NCBI GenBank assembly: GCA_024434165.1
Contig: QMIW01000016.1
Location: 1 to 56,141 of the forward strand
Direction: 5' to 3'
Origin: Chloroflexota bacterium
GTDB lineage: Bacteria > Chloroflexota > Anaerolineae > Anaerolineales > Villigracilaceae
DNA length: 56,141 nt
The notes beneath the pieces are model-generated. The model had not been told where the DNA came from. It did no database searches and saw only the letters and a program-made list of their open reading frames with translations. Made by a program: the position numbers and the translations under genes. Positions within the stretch are counted from its first letter, which is position 1, and each line of letters opens with the position of its first letter. Positions 35,230 through 43,481 of this stretch are shown piece by piece.

Positions 35230-35868
35230 CTAATCTGGTTGATCTTCCACTTTATATGTTATTGATAAATCATTTGGCACTTGTATATAATGATGTTTAC
35301 GGCATACTGCTTTGTAGATATCATGTCCACCAACAACATAGATAGTCTCGTCCCACTTAGCGGGTCTATCACCAATGAATCTTTGTGTCATTGAGGCGGT
35401 CTCGCCACAGACCGAACAAACCGCATGGAGTTTGTCAATTGAGTCAGCGTAAGCTAATAAAGTAGACATTGGACCTCGGAAGGGCAACCCTCTAAAATCC
35501 AGATCAAGACCAGCGACAATTACTCGCTTGCCCAGATTAGCCAGATGATTACAGATATTTGCCATATTCTCATCAAAAAATTGTATTTCATCAACTGCAA
35601 TTACATTGACAGAATGGTTAATTAACTTTAAGAACTCCTCGGATGATGTAGTTTCCTTGTGAGGATCCTTGGGTACAACTATGGCGTTTACTTTTTCTCC
35701 TGTGTGGCTTGTGACTTCATATTTCGAATATCTTGTATCTCTATGAGACTTGAAAACTTGAACATCTCTTCTTGCAATCAGAACTCGCCTAACTCGTCTA
35801 ATCAATTCCTCTGTCTTGCCGCTATACATACAACCGCAAATGACTTCAAGACGTCCGTTGTATTCCAT
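35230..35868 (-). CDS. tdk: Thymidine kinase (type II)
   Basis: A 212-residue thymidine kinase. The P-loop is CGCMYSGKTEELIRR, the DxD-like/catalytic region VIAVDEIQFFDE has the catalytic Glu, VIVAGLDLDFRGLPF is the lasso-side segment, and CSVCG … CRKHH are the four zinc ligands of type II enzymes. It phosphorylates thymidine (and deoxyuridine) to dTMP for salvage. It is the first gene of a tdk-HAD pair at the right end of the AT-rich island. Its AT-rich codon use contrasts with ettA immediately downstream. Type II tdk is often carried by phages and mobile DNA, which fits but does not prove acquisition. Confidence 0.93.
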   Translation of the reverse strand: MEYNGRLEVICGCMYSGKTEELIRRVRRVLIARRDVQVFKSHRDTRYSKYEVTSHTGEKVNAIVVPKDPHKETTSSEEFLKLINHSVNVIAVDEIQFFDENMANICNHLANLGKRVIVAGLDLDFRGLPFRGPMSTLLAYADSIDKLHAVCSVCGETASMTQRFIGDRPAKWDETIYVVGGHDIYKAVCRKHHYIQVPNDLSITYKVEDQPD

Positions 35869-36138
35869 AGTAGTTTACTCCCTGAGAATTATTATATAGC
35901 AATTTTACAGTAGCTTCATTAGCAGGATTATTGCATTTTGTTCCTGGCTTTCTTATGTCTTTCAATCCATCGGCAGAGCGTGAGAAAAATTATAATAGAA
36001 AATTTATGATAAGGTGCTTTCCATAGCTGAGGGCTAACAGCCTAGCACGAAGCCCATCGAAACAGAACCAACTCCCCCCGTCGAATGAAGCGGGGGTTTC
36101 TCATCCTAAAAACAATCATCGGGTAAAATACCGCCACT
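35869..36138. other. ettA: Intergenic region between the AT-rich island and ettA
   Basis: 270 nt with no coding frame. It contains the tdk promoter region on the left, a small stem GGCT-AACA-GCC within CTGAGGGCTAACAGCCTAGC (~36028-36046), and CCCCCG-TCGAATGAAG-CGGGGG followed by TTT at ~36075-36097 that could be a terminator. TAAAAT at 36124-36129 is a likely -10 box only nine bases before the ettA start. GC content rises sharply across this stretch. Confidence 0.5.
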
Positions 36139-37812
36139 ATGAGTAACGAAACCACACAAGTAATCTATTCAATGAATCGGGTCGGCAGAATCGTCCCTCC
36201 CAATAAACAGATCCTGCGCGACATCTCGCTTGGCTTCTACCTCGGCGCAAAGATCGGCGTGCTCGGTCTCAACGGCGCGGGCAAATCCACCCTGCTGCGC
36301 ATCATGGCAGGCGTCGATAAAGACTACATCGGCGAGATCTCCCAATCCAAAGGCTACACCGTCGGCTTGCTCGAGCAGGAACCCAAACTCGACGAAAGCA
36401 AGACCGTGATGGAAGTCGTCAAAGAAGCGGTGCAGCCCATCGTGGATATGCTCGCGCGCTTCGATGAGGTCAACGCCAAGTTCGCCGAACCCGACGCCGA
36501 CTTCGACGCCCTCGTCGCCGAGCAAGCCAAACTGCAGGAACAGCTCGACAAGCACGACGCCTGGAACCTCGAAAGCCGCCTCGAACTCGCCATGGACGCC
36601 CTGCGCTGCCCGCCGTCGGATACGCCCATCAACGTCTGCTCTGGTGGAGAAAAGCGCCGCGTCGCGCTTACCCGACTCCTGCTCACCGAACCCGACATTC
36701 TCCTGCTCGACGAACCCACCAACCACCTCGACGCCGAATCCGTGGCGTGGCTCGAACATCACCTGCGCGACTACAAAGGCACCGTCATCGCCGTCACCCA
36801 CGACCGCTACTTCCTCGACAACGTGGCAGGCTGGATCCTCGAACTTGACCGCGGCTACGGCATCCCCTACAAAGGCAACTACTCCTCCTGGCTCGAACAA
36901 AAACAGGAGCGCATCCGCCTCGAAGAGAAAGCCGAATCAAAACGTCAGCAGACCCTCCAGCGCGAACTCGAATGGATCCGCATGTCGCCCAAGGCGCGTC
37001 AATCCAAAGGACAAGCCCGCGTCAGCGCCTACGAAAAATTGCTCAATCAAGAAGCCGAAGCGCGCCGCGAAGAACTTGAAATTTACATCCCACCCGGACC
37101 TCGCCTCGGCGACGTCGTTTTTGAATTTGACAAAGTCACCAAGAGTTACGGCGACCGCCTCATTCTTGACGAGTTTTCTGCTTCTGTTCCCCCAGGCTCT
37201 ATCGTCGGGATAGTGGGTCCCAACGGCGCAGGCAAGACCACCCTGCTCAAGATGATCACAGGTCAAGAAAAACCCGACAGCGGCACGGTCAAGATCGGCG
37301 AGACCGTCAAGCTCTCATACGTCGACCAGAACCGCACCCTCGACCCCGAGAAGACCGTCTACGAAGAAATTTCGCAAGGCGCCGACTTCCTTGAACTCGG
37401 CAAGCGCAAGGTCAACTCACGCGCCTACTGCGCCTCGTTCAACTTCCAGGGCTCCGACCAACAAAAGAAAGTCGGCATCCTCTCTGGTGGTGAACGCAAC
37501 CGTGTCCATCTCGCCAAGACCCTCACCGAAGGCGCCAACGTCATCCTGCTCGACGAACCCACCAACGACCTCGACGTCAACACCCTGCGCGCCCTCGAAG
37601 AAGCCATCGAAGAATTTGCAGGCGTCGCCCTCGTTGTCAGCCACGACCGCTGGTTCCTCGACCGCATCTGCACTCACATCATCGTGTTTGAGGGGGATTC
37701 GGTCGCCAAGATGTATCTTGGGAATTGGTCTGACTACGAAGCGATGATGCGGGAGAAGTTTGGGAAAGATTTGACTCCGCATCGAGTAAAGTATCGGACG
37801 TTGAAGAGATAA
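36139..37812 (+). CDS. ettA: Energy-dependent translational throttle protein EttA (ABC-F ATPase)
   Basis: A 557-residue ABC-F protein with two ATPase domains. Domain 1 has GLNGAGKST, signature VCSGGEKRRVALTRLL and DEPTNHLD; domain 2 has GPNGAGKTT, ILSGGERNRVHLAKTL and DEPTNDLD. SKGYTVGLLEQEPKLD and the linker/P-site tRNA interaction motif (MSPKARQSKGQARVSAYEKL) match EttA. It binds the ribosomal E site and gates entry into the elongation cycle according to the ATP/ADP ratio. The stop is immediately followed by a 112-nt inverted-repeat element. Two relics of other ettA 3' ends lie at 40561-40695 and 40750-40830. Confidence 0.95.
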   Translation: MSNETTQVIYSMNRVGRIVPPNKQILRDISLGFYLGAKIGVLGLNGAGKSTLLRIMAGVDKDYIGEISQSKGYTVGLLEQEPKLDESKTVMEVVKEAVQPIVDMLARFDEVNAKFAEPDADFDALVAEQAKLQEQLDKHDAWNLESRLELAMDALRCPPSDTPINVCSGGEKRRVALTRLLLTEPDILLLDEPTNHLDAESVAWLEHHLRDYKGTVIAVTHDRYFLDNVAGWILELDRGYGIPYKGNYSSWLEQKQERIRLEEKAESKRQQTLQRELEWIRMSPKARQSKGQARVSAYEKLLNQEAEARREELEIYIPPGPRLGDVVFEFDKVTKSYGDRLILDEFSASVPPGSIVGIVGPNGAGKTTLLKMITGQEKPDSGTVKIGETVKLSYVDQNRTLDPEKTVYEEISQGADFLELGKRKVNSRAYCASFNFQGSDQQKKVGILSGGERNRVHLAKTLTEGANVILLDEPTNDLDVNTLRALEEAIEEFAGVALVVSHDRWFLDRICTHIIVFEGDSVAKMYLGNWSDYEAMMREKFGKDLTPHRVKYRTLKR

Positions 37813-37818
37813 TGTTTC

Positions 37819-37930
37819 ATGTCGTTGCGAGGGCGATGCTCTTTCGCCCGAAGCAACCTCCCCGTCGAGTCGGAGACATCGTCCTCGCAGGGGATTGCTT
37901 CGTCGCAACGAACGCTCCTCGCAATGACAT
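37819..37930. repeat. 112-nt inverted-repeat element (MITE-like)
   Basis: ATGTCGTTGCGAGG (37819-37832) and CCTCGCAATGACAT (37917-37930) are nearly perfect inverted ends, with GATTGCTTCG/CGAAGCAA pieces inside. This is the widespread 'GTCATTGCGAGG…GAAGCAATC' type of short repeat. It begins six bases after the ettA stop and ends before the sortase gene. Confidence 0.8.
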
Positions 37931-37942
37931 ACAAAAATCGCG

Positions 37943-40429
37943 CTATTTCACTTCCACCAGCACGGCGCGCACCATGCGGCGGAAGGGATATTCACCCGTT
38001 TTGGGGTTGTAGCCTTCGCAAGTCAGTAACGTCACCCAATCCAGTTCTTCGTGCTTGAAAACTTTATCCACGCGGCTGGCGCCCCACAGCCAGGTGTTCT
38101 CGCGCACTTCGTAAACATACTTTTGCCCAAAGGCATGGATGTAGAAGCGGTCGCCATATTGAAGTTTCTTGATTTCGGCAAATATGCCGGGAGTGTTATC
38201 CGCATCCCACACGTGACCGGTCAGCACGGTGTTGCCCGCCCAGGTCGGGTAGGCGCTGCCTTCCAGCCAGCCGACCGAGTTCCCCAGCCAGGTCACATCC
38301 CAGCCGTCGGCTGATTTCGGCACGCCGACAATTGGCGCGTTGACTTTCAATGATGGGATTTCCAACATGAGGTCAGTGGCGGAGTAGGTTTTCTTAAGCG
38401 GTTGAGGCGGCAGAGCGGTGATGCGGTTCGGGGCGAAGCCGGTGTCTGGGAGTTGTGCTGCCCCGCCCGAGGTCCCGCTTGAACCGTCTCCGGTTCCTGT
38501 ACCTGTGCCTCCGCCCCCCGTCCCTCCACCCCCAGTCGTGCTGGAGGTCACGCTGAAGACCAGACCGTAATCCGTCAGCCCGGCGTAGAGTTCATCTCCG
38601 TTTGCGTTGAGGATCGAAGTGGTGCCGCAGACGAAGAGGCGGTAGAGCCCGGTGGGCAGCGGCTGACCACCGTTGACGCCCAGCGTGGCGGTGCGCGTGG
38701 CGGAATTGTAAGCGGCAGAATCAATCGAGATGGAGGTATCGCTACCGCTCACGCCGCCTGCACAGGTGAGGGTTTGAACGCCGTTGCCGCTGGCGCGCAC
38801 CAGGAGGTAGTTGGATGTGTTCTCGGCGGAGGCGGCGGTGACATCCTGATCGAAGGTGACCGTGAACTGGGCTGGACCCGTGGCGAGCGTTTGCCCCTGC
38901 AGGAGCGTGCCCGCGCCGGGCGCGGTGACGCTGCTCACGGTGGGCGGGTTGGCTGGTTGAAGTTCATACGCGCCGATGTCGCATCTGGCGGTGCCATTCT
39001 GATCTCCATCGGCGGGACGCGGAAAACCGCGCTGATCAGTGGAGGGGCATGAGCCGTTCGCGCCCGTATCCACGGCAGGTGAGCCCCAGAGTAAGGCGAA
39101 GGTTTGGGTGGGACCGCCGTTATCCGCCAGCGGACCCAGTTTCGGGTCGCCGCTGAATGAAGCGGGGCAGGAGCCATCCTCCACCAGATTGTTTGTGTTC
39201 GTGCCGATAGTGCCGTTATTATAACAATCCCTGACAATGGAATTGGCAATGATCGTGTTGGCGTAATTCAAAACGCCGCCGTCGTTGAAAATGCCCCCGC
39301 CGTTGATGACCGCGCTGTTGCCGGAGAAGGTGCCGTTGGTGACTGTCAGCGTGCCGAAGTTGGAAATGCCGCCGCCGTAGAGGGCGCTGTTGCCGGAGAA
39401 GGTGCTGTTCGTGACCGTCAGCACACTGGCGGTGATGATGCCGCCGCCGCTGAAGCCGGTGCTGTTGTCGGAGAAGGTGCTGTTGGTGATGGTGTGCGTC
39501 GAAAAGGCTTCGATGTAGATGCCCCCGCCGCCACCGGAGGCGTGGTTGCCGGAGAAGGTACTGCTCGTAACTGTCAACGCGCCTTCGGTGAAGATGCCCC
39601 CGCCGACGCCTGATGAGTCGTTGTCGGAGAAGGTGCTGTCCGTGACCGTCAGCGTACCAGCAAAGTTATTGGCGATGCCGCCGCCCTGGACGCTGTTGTT
39701 GCTGGAGAAGGTACTGTTCGTAACTATCAGCGTGCCTTCGTTGGCGATGCCCCCACCGTTGTAATTCACGTTGCTGTTGCCGGAGAAGGTGCTGTCCGTG
39801 ACCGTCAGTGTGCCGCGGTTGAAGATGCCGCCGCCGTTATCGCCCGCGCTGTTGCCGGAGAAAGTGCCGTTGGTGACTGTCAGCGTGCCGAAGTTGGAAA
39901 TGCCGCCGCCGTTGAGGGCGCTGTTGTTGGAGAAGGTGCTATTGGTAACCGTCAGCGTGCCGCCGTTGTTGAAGACGCCGCCGCCGAAGCCACTGCCCAT
40001 GTTCCCATTGGCAATGGTCAGGTTTTGCAAGGTGAGGGTCGCACTGTTATTCACCGACATTACCCGCACGCTGTTGTTCCCGCTGATAGTGATGCTTTGC
40101 CCCGAGCCGTCAATCGTCAGCGCGCCCTGCCCGGAGACGATGTTGGGAAGCGTCGAGCCGAGGGTAATTATCCCGCTCACGCTGAAGGTGATGGTGTCGT
40201 CGGCGCCGCTGCCTGCGCCGCAGTCGCCGTTGTAGGCGGCATCATTGTTCGCGGCAAGGATCGCTTCGCGCAGGGTGCAGAAGGCGTCGTCGGTGGTGTT
40301 ATCCGCCAGCGAGTTGACGACATAGCCCGCGGCATAGGCTGGCGGCGGCGTTTGCCCCGCCAAAAGAATGGAAACAAGAAGGAGAGCGGACAAGAGGCGG
40401 TAGAATTTCCTGACCATTTGAGCCTCCAT
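37943..40429 (-). CDS. Beta-helix surface protein fused to a sortase domain
   Basis: An 828-residue protein. Residues 5-33 are a signal peptide (LSALLLVSILLAG, then PPPAYA). The CTLREAILAANND segment is the CSLREA-type motif at the head of repetitive surface proteins. Residues ~130-400 are tandem ~25-residue repeats of the form GGGIxNxGTLTVTxSTFSGNSA, a right-handed parallel beta-helix. A CalX/SbsA-like fibre domain and a Gly/Thr-rich linker follow, ending at QLPDTGFAPN (LPxTG-like, ~660-664). From ~680 on is a sortase domain with His in LTGHVWDAD, Cys804 in TLLTCEGY and the catalytic Arg in RRMVRAVL. Adhesin-plus-sortase in one chain is unusual. Confidence 0.9.
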   Translation of the reverse strand: MEAQMVRKFYRLLSALLLVSILLAGQTPPPAYAAGYVVNSLADNTTDDAFCTLREAILAANNDAAYNGDCGAGSGADDTITFSVSGIITLGSTLPNIVSGQGALTIDGSGQSITISGNNSVRVMSVNNSATLTLQNLTIANGNMGSGFGGGVFNNGGTLTVTNSTFSNNSALNGGGISNFGTLTVTNGTFSGNSAGDNGGGIFNRGTLTVTDSTFSGNSNVNYNGGGIANEGTLIVTNSTFSSNNSVQGGGIANNFAGTLTVTDSTFSDNDSSGVGGGIFTEGALTVTSSTFSGNHASGGGGGIYIEAFSTHTITNSTFSDNSTGFSGGGIITASVLTVTNSTFSGNSALYGGGISNFGTLTVTNGTFSGNSAVINGGGIFNDGGVLNYANTIIANSIVRDCYNNGTIGTNTNNLVEDGSCPASFSGDPKLGPLADNGGPTQTFALLWGSPAVDTGANGSCPSTDQRGFPRPADGDQNGTARCDIGAYELQPANPPTVSSVTAPGAGTLLQGQTLATGPAQFTVTFDQDVTAASAENTSNYLLVRASGNGVQTLTCAGGVSGSDTSISIDSAAYNSATRTATLGVNGGQPLPTGLYRLFVCGTTSILNANGDELYAGLTDYGLVFSVTSSTTGGGGTGGGGTGTGTGDGSSGTSGGAAQLPDTGFAPNRITALPPQPLKKTYSATDLMLEIPSLKVNAPIVGVPKSADGWDVTWLGNSVGWLEGSAYPTWAGNTVLTGHVWDADNTPGIFAEIKKLQYGDRFYIHAFGQKYVYEVRENTWLWGASRVDKVFKHEELDWVTLLTCEGYNPKTGEYPFRRMVRAVLVEVK

Positions 40430-40560
40430 GAGGGATATAAAAACACACCAAGCTGGCGGACTTTATCGTCTCTCAATGCCTGCGGGGTATGTTTTGACTT
40501 GTGCAAATTTTATCCAAAATTTGACGCCAGGCAAGAGGGCAGGCGACCCTCCGGGGTTGT

Positions 40561-40695
40561 CTCATCGTCTTCGAAGGCGACTCGGTCGCCAAGATGTACA
40601 TTGGGAATTGGTCCGACTATGAAGCGATGATGCGGGAGAAGTTTGGGAAGGACCTCACCCCGCATCGTGTCAAATATAGAACGTTGAAACGGTAA
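40561..40695 (+). pseudogene. Relic of an ettA 3' end (copy 2)
   Basis: About 44 codons reading LIVFEGDSVAKMYIGNWSDY then EAMMREKFGKDLTPHRVKYR and TLKR-stop, against IIVFEGDSVAKMYLGNWSDY in the intact ettA. Most of the DNA differences are synonymous (for example ATGTAC-ATT versus ATGTAT-CTT), so this came from a functional but diverged gene, not from decay of a recent duplicate. The upstream part of that gene is absent. It begins after the start of the sortase gene (transcribed the other way). Confidence 0.9.
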
Positions 40696-40740
40696 CGCGG
40701 GATTTATCTCGCAAGTGCGACATGAATGTCGCGGTACGCG
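40696..40740. repeat. Double palindrome (GCGAnATnnATnTCGC family), copy 2
   Basis: CGCGGGATTTATCTCGC (40696-40712) then GCGACATGAATGTCGCGG and TACGCG. It begins directly after the stop of ettA copy 2 and shares the two-palindrome layout of 22101-22149. Confidence 0.6.
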
Positions 40741-40749
40741 AATCGGCAA

Positions 40750-40830
40750 CCGGCCTGATTACGAGACGACGATGCGCGAGAAGTTTGGCGTAAAAACCGC
40801 CAGGATCGGAAAGCAAAGGTCGCGTGAGTC
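40750..40830 (+). pseudogene. Second relic of an ettA 3' end (copy 3)
   Basis: A shorter fragment reads DYETTMREKFGVKTARIGKQ, corresponding to DYEAMMREKFGKDLTP of ettA. It is more diverged than copy 2 and has no upstream part. Together with copy 2 it makes three ettA 3' ends within 3 kb, all on the plus strand. The surrounding 40430-40560 and 40831-40962 hold no gene. Confidence 0.65.
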
Positions 40831-40962
40831 CTCTCCAGCCAGGTTGAAGCGATTCCCAGGGGGTCGTTTAAGGTAAAATTGCAGGGTTATTTTCAAACGA
40901 TATAGAAATTTTCCGGGGTGATGGAAAGAAGCGCAATTGCCGCGTCATTTCCGCCTCTGTGA

Positions 40963-41901
40963 TTGACTCAGGACTCAACCTTGTTCGAAATCCTTTTCCT
41001 TGGCACTTCCGCTTCTGCGCCTTCGGCAAACCGCGGGCTGACTGCGCAAATCGTCTCCCACAACGAATATCGTTTTCTGGTGGACTGCGGCGAAGGCACC
41101 CAGCGGCAGATTTTACAATCCGGCATCGGCTTCAAACGGCTGACGCGCGCGCTCATCACGCACGGGCATCTCGATCACATCCTGGGACTGGGCGGTCTGC
41201 TTTCCACGTTTTTGCGCTGGGAGGCAATGGAGGAGTTCGATATCTACGCCAGCCGCTCCACGCTGGAACGCATCCGTACGCTTCTCTTCGACGTGGTCCT
41301 GCGCGGCAAACAACCGCCGATGCCGCTTCGTCTGGTGGAGATCAAGCCCGGCGTCGTGTTCGAGGCGGCGGATTTCACCGTCGCAGCCTTTCCCGTTTCG
41401 CACGGCAGGGCAGAGAGCCTCGGTTATGTCTTCGAGGAAAAAGCGCGGCGTCCATTCCTCTCCGAAAAGGCGGATGCCCTGGGCGTGCCCTTCGGACCGG
41501 AACGCCGTGAACTGGTCGCAGGCAGGTCCATCACCCTGGCAGATGGAAAGCGCATCGAACCGGACGATGTGCTGGGCGGCTGGCAAAAGGGGAGCAAACT
41601 CGTCATTGTGGGGGATACCGGCAGAACGGACAACCTGATCGAAGTCTGCAAGGATGCGGACGCGGTGGTCATCGAATCCACGTACCTGGATGAAGAAGCG
41701 GAGATGGCGGAGCAGTTTTCGCATCTCACCGCGCGCATGGGCGCGGAACTCGCCCTCAAGGCGGGGGTGAAGAAATTGATTCTCACACACATTTCACGCC
41801 GCTACCGCGGAAAAGAAGTGCTTGCCGAGGCGCAAGCCGTCTTTCCGAACACGGTGGTGGCGCGCGATTTCGATACCTTCCAAATCAAGAAAGAACAGTA
41901 A
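40963..41901 (+). CDS. rnz: Ribonuclease Z
   Basis: A 312-residue metallo-beta-lactamase-fold tRNA 3' processing endonuclease. LFLGTSASAPSANRGLTAQ is the N-terminal strand-loop of the family, ITHGHLDHILGLGGLL the zinc motif HxHxDH, FPVSHGR and VGDTGRTDNL further metal ligands, and LTHISRRY holds the final His. AIESTYLDEE-like (VVIESTYLDEEAEMA) matches the Exo-/arm region. It removes the 3' trailer of tRNA precursors. The TTG at 40963 is taken as start because the homologous N-terminus begins there; the TTG at 40981 is possible. pfkA follows two bases after the stop. Confidence 0.93.
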   Translation: MTQDSTLFEILFLGTSASAPSANRGLTAQIVSHNEYRFLVDCGEGTQRQILQSGIGFKRLTRALITHGHLDHILGLGGLLSTFLRWEAMEEFDIYASRSTLERIRTLLFDVVLRGKQPPMPLRLVEIKPGVVFEAADFTVAAFPVSHGRAESLGYVFEEKARRPFLSEKADALGVPFGPERRELVAGRSITLADGKRIEPDDVLGGWQKGSKLVIVGDTGRTDNLIEVCKDADAVVIESTYLDEEAEMAEQFSHLTARMGAELALKAGVKKLILTHISRRYRGKEVLAEAQAVFPNTVVARDFDTFQIKKEQ

Positions 41902-41903
41902 AG

Positions 41904-42878
41904 ATGGCAGAGAAGTTTACGGTAGGCATACTGACCTCCGGGGGCGATGCTCCCGGCATGAATGCGGCGATCCGCGCGGTGGTGCGCACGGCGCTGGCAA
42001 ACAATATGGATGTAATCGGGGTGATGCACGGCTACGAGGGGCTGGTCAACGGGGAATTTCGCCCGATGGGCGCGCGCGATGTGGGCGGGATTTTACAGCG
42101 CGGCGGGACCGTCCTGCAAACCAGCCGCAGCAAGCGCTTCATGGAACCGACCGGTCAGCGCGAGGCGATTCGCAAGATGAACGAAGCCGGGATGGATGCC
42201 CTGATCGTCATCGGCGGCGAAGGTTCGATGAACGGCGCACATGCGCTCTCCCGGCAGGGCATCAAGGTCATTGGCATTCCCGGCAGCATTGACAACGACA
42301 TCTGGGGCACGAACATCGCCATTGGCACAGACACCGCCATGAACACGATCATGGACGCGGTGGATAAACTGCGCGACACGGCATCCTCGCACCAGCGCGC
42401 CTTCCTCGTCGAGACGATGGGACGCAACAGCGGCTACCTCGCGGTGATGGCGGGCATCGTCTGCGGCGCGGAGATGACGTTGATTCCCGAAGTGACGATC
42501 ACAATGGACGAAGTGGCGGCGGCGGTCGAGGACGCCTACAAACGCGGCAAGACCCACGCCATCATCATCAACGCGGAGGGGTCGGGCATCCGCACCACGG
42601 ACCTGGCGCTGCGGCTCGATGAAATGGACATCGGTTTCAAGACTCGCATGACGATCCTCGGTCACATCCAGCGCGGCGGTTCGCCCACGGCGTATGACCG
42701 CCTGCTGGCATCCCGCATGGGGGTCAAGGCTGTGGAGGCGCTCATCGAAGGCACGCACGGCGTGATGACCGGCTTGAAAGGCAAAGGCATTGACTTCATT
42801 CCGCTGGCGGATGTCATCAGCAACAAGCGCAAGGTGAACATGGAGTACTATCACATGGCAAAGGTGCTGGCGAGGTAG
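41904..42878 (+). CDS. pfkA: 6-phosphofructokinase (ATP-type)
   Basis: A 324-residue PFK. LTSGGDAPGMNAAIRAVVR is the nucleotide-binding start, MGRNSGYLAVMAGI and TILGHIQRGGSPTAYDRLL bind the sugar phosphate, and GIPGSIDNDI has the catalytic Asp127 equivalent. The glycines corresponding to E. coli G104 (GGEGS) and G124 (PGSIDND) are kept, which indicates ATP instead of pyrophosphate use. The usual GGDGS is GGEGS, an uncommon Asp-to-Glu change at the Mg-ATP site, and Thr125 is Ser. It is adjacent to rnz and probably co-transcribed. Confidence 0.93.
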   Translation: MAEKFTVGILTSGGDAPGMNAAIRAVVRTALANNMDVIGVMHGYEGLVNGEFRPMGARDVGGILQRGGTVLQTSRSKRFMEPTGQREAIRKMNEAGMDALIVIGGEGSMNGAHALSRQGIKVIGIPGSIDNDIWGTNIAIGTDTAMNTIMDAVDKLRDTASSHQRAFLVETMGRNSGYLAVMAGIVCGAEMTLIPEVTITMDEVAAAVEDAYKRGKTHAIIINAEGSGIRTTDLALRLDEMDIGFKTRMTILGHIQRGGSPTAYDRLLASRMGVKAVEALIEGTHGVMTGLKGKGIDFIPLADVISNKRKVNMEYYHMAKVLAR

Positions 42879-42945
42879 GGGTGGTATTCAGCGGGCAGGG
42901 ATTGGTGATCAGTAATCAGTGATCTGTGCGGCGGTTGATAGTGGG

Positions 42946-43326
42946 TCAATCGCCGTTTTCCTTCAATATGTCAATGTAATTTAAATGCCAGACGGCTGTC
43001 TCGAGTAGAACGCGAATTTCGCAAATTTCACGGGTTATCTTTTCATAATCCGATTTCTCAAGATAATCCAGCCTGGAGGCAAGAAAAAACAGGGCATCCA
43101 GTTTGTGCGCGGAGGCAATCGCGGGCAGCAACAACGACTTAAACACTGCCCTATCCCCCAAAACCGGACCTACGGCAAGGTTGACGGTCATGAATACCGC
43201 AACTTCCTGAATTTTCTCCGCAAGCACATCGGCTTCAGGATTTGAAAATTTCATTACGGCTTTATAAACGTCCACCGCGAGCTGCCGCGCTCTTTCCTTT
43301 GCTCTTTCATAACTAAAATCCCACAT
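42946..43326 (-). CDS. Four-helix bundle protein (23S rRNA intervening-sequence type)
   Basis: A 126-residue, almost entirely helical protein starting MWDFSYERAKERARQLAVDVY after GGAGG (5 nt). Helices with EKIQEVAVFMTVNLAVG, FLASRLDYLEKSDYEKI and REICEIRVLLETAVWHLNYI give the four-helix bundle fold of the TIGR02436 (S23/IVS) family. Proteins of this family are often encoded in 23S rRNA intervening sequences or near mobile DNA; their function is poorly known. The preceding gap (42879-42945) contains GTGATCAGTAATCAGTGATC filler. Family membership is moderately sure; no function can be given. Confidence 0.65.
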   Translation of the reverse strand: MWDFSYERAKERARQLAVDVYKAVMKFSNPEADVLAEKIQEVAVFMTVNLAVGPVLGDRAVFKSLLLPAIASAHKLDALFFLASRLDYLEKSDYEKITREICEIRVLLETAVWHLNYIDILKENGD

Positions 43327-43481
43327 TATGTCCTCCTGGTTGCGTTGTCCCAAATGCGTGCCTGATTGTATCAGAATACCATCCCCTGTGAATGGAATTT
43401 TGTCATCGTTTCATGGCATGGTCAAAGGCGGGATTTTTATGCGAATACCCCGAACGAACAAACGGCGCGGGAACCGAAGGT

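Noticed and set aside
42900-42925. GTGATCAGTAATCAGTGATC sequence as a regulatory site
   Set aside because: It is a simple direct repeat of a type of filler often seen between genes. No symmetry or position supports a binding site.
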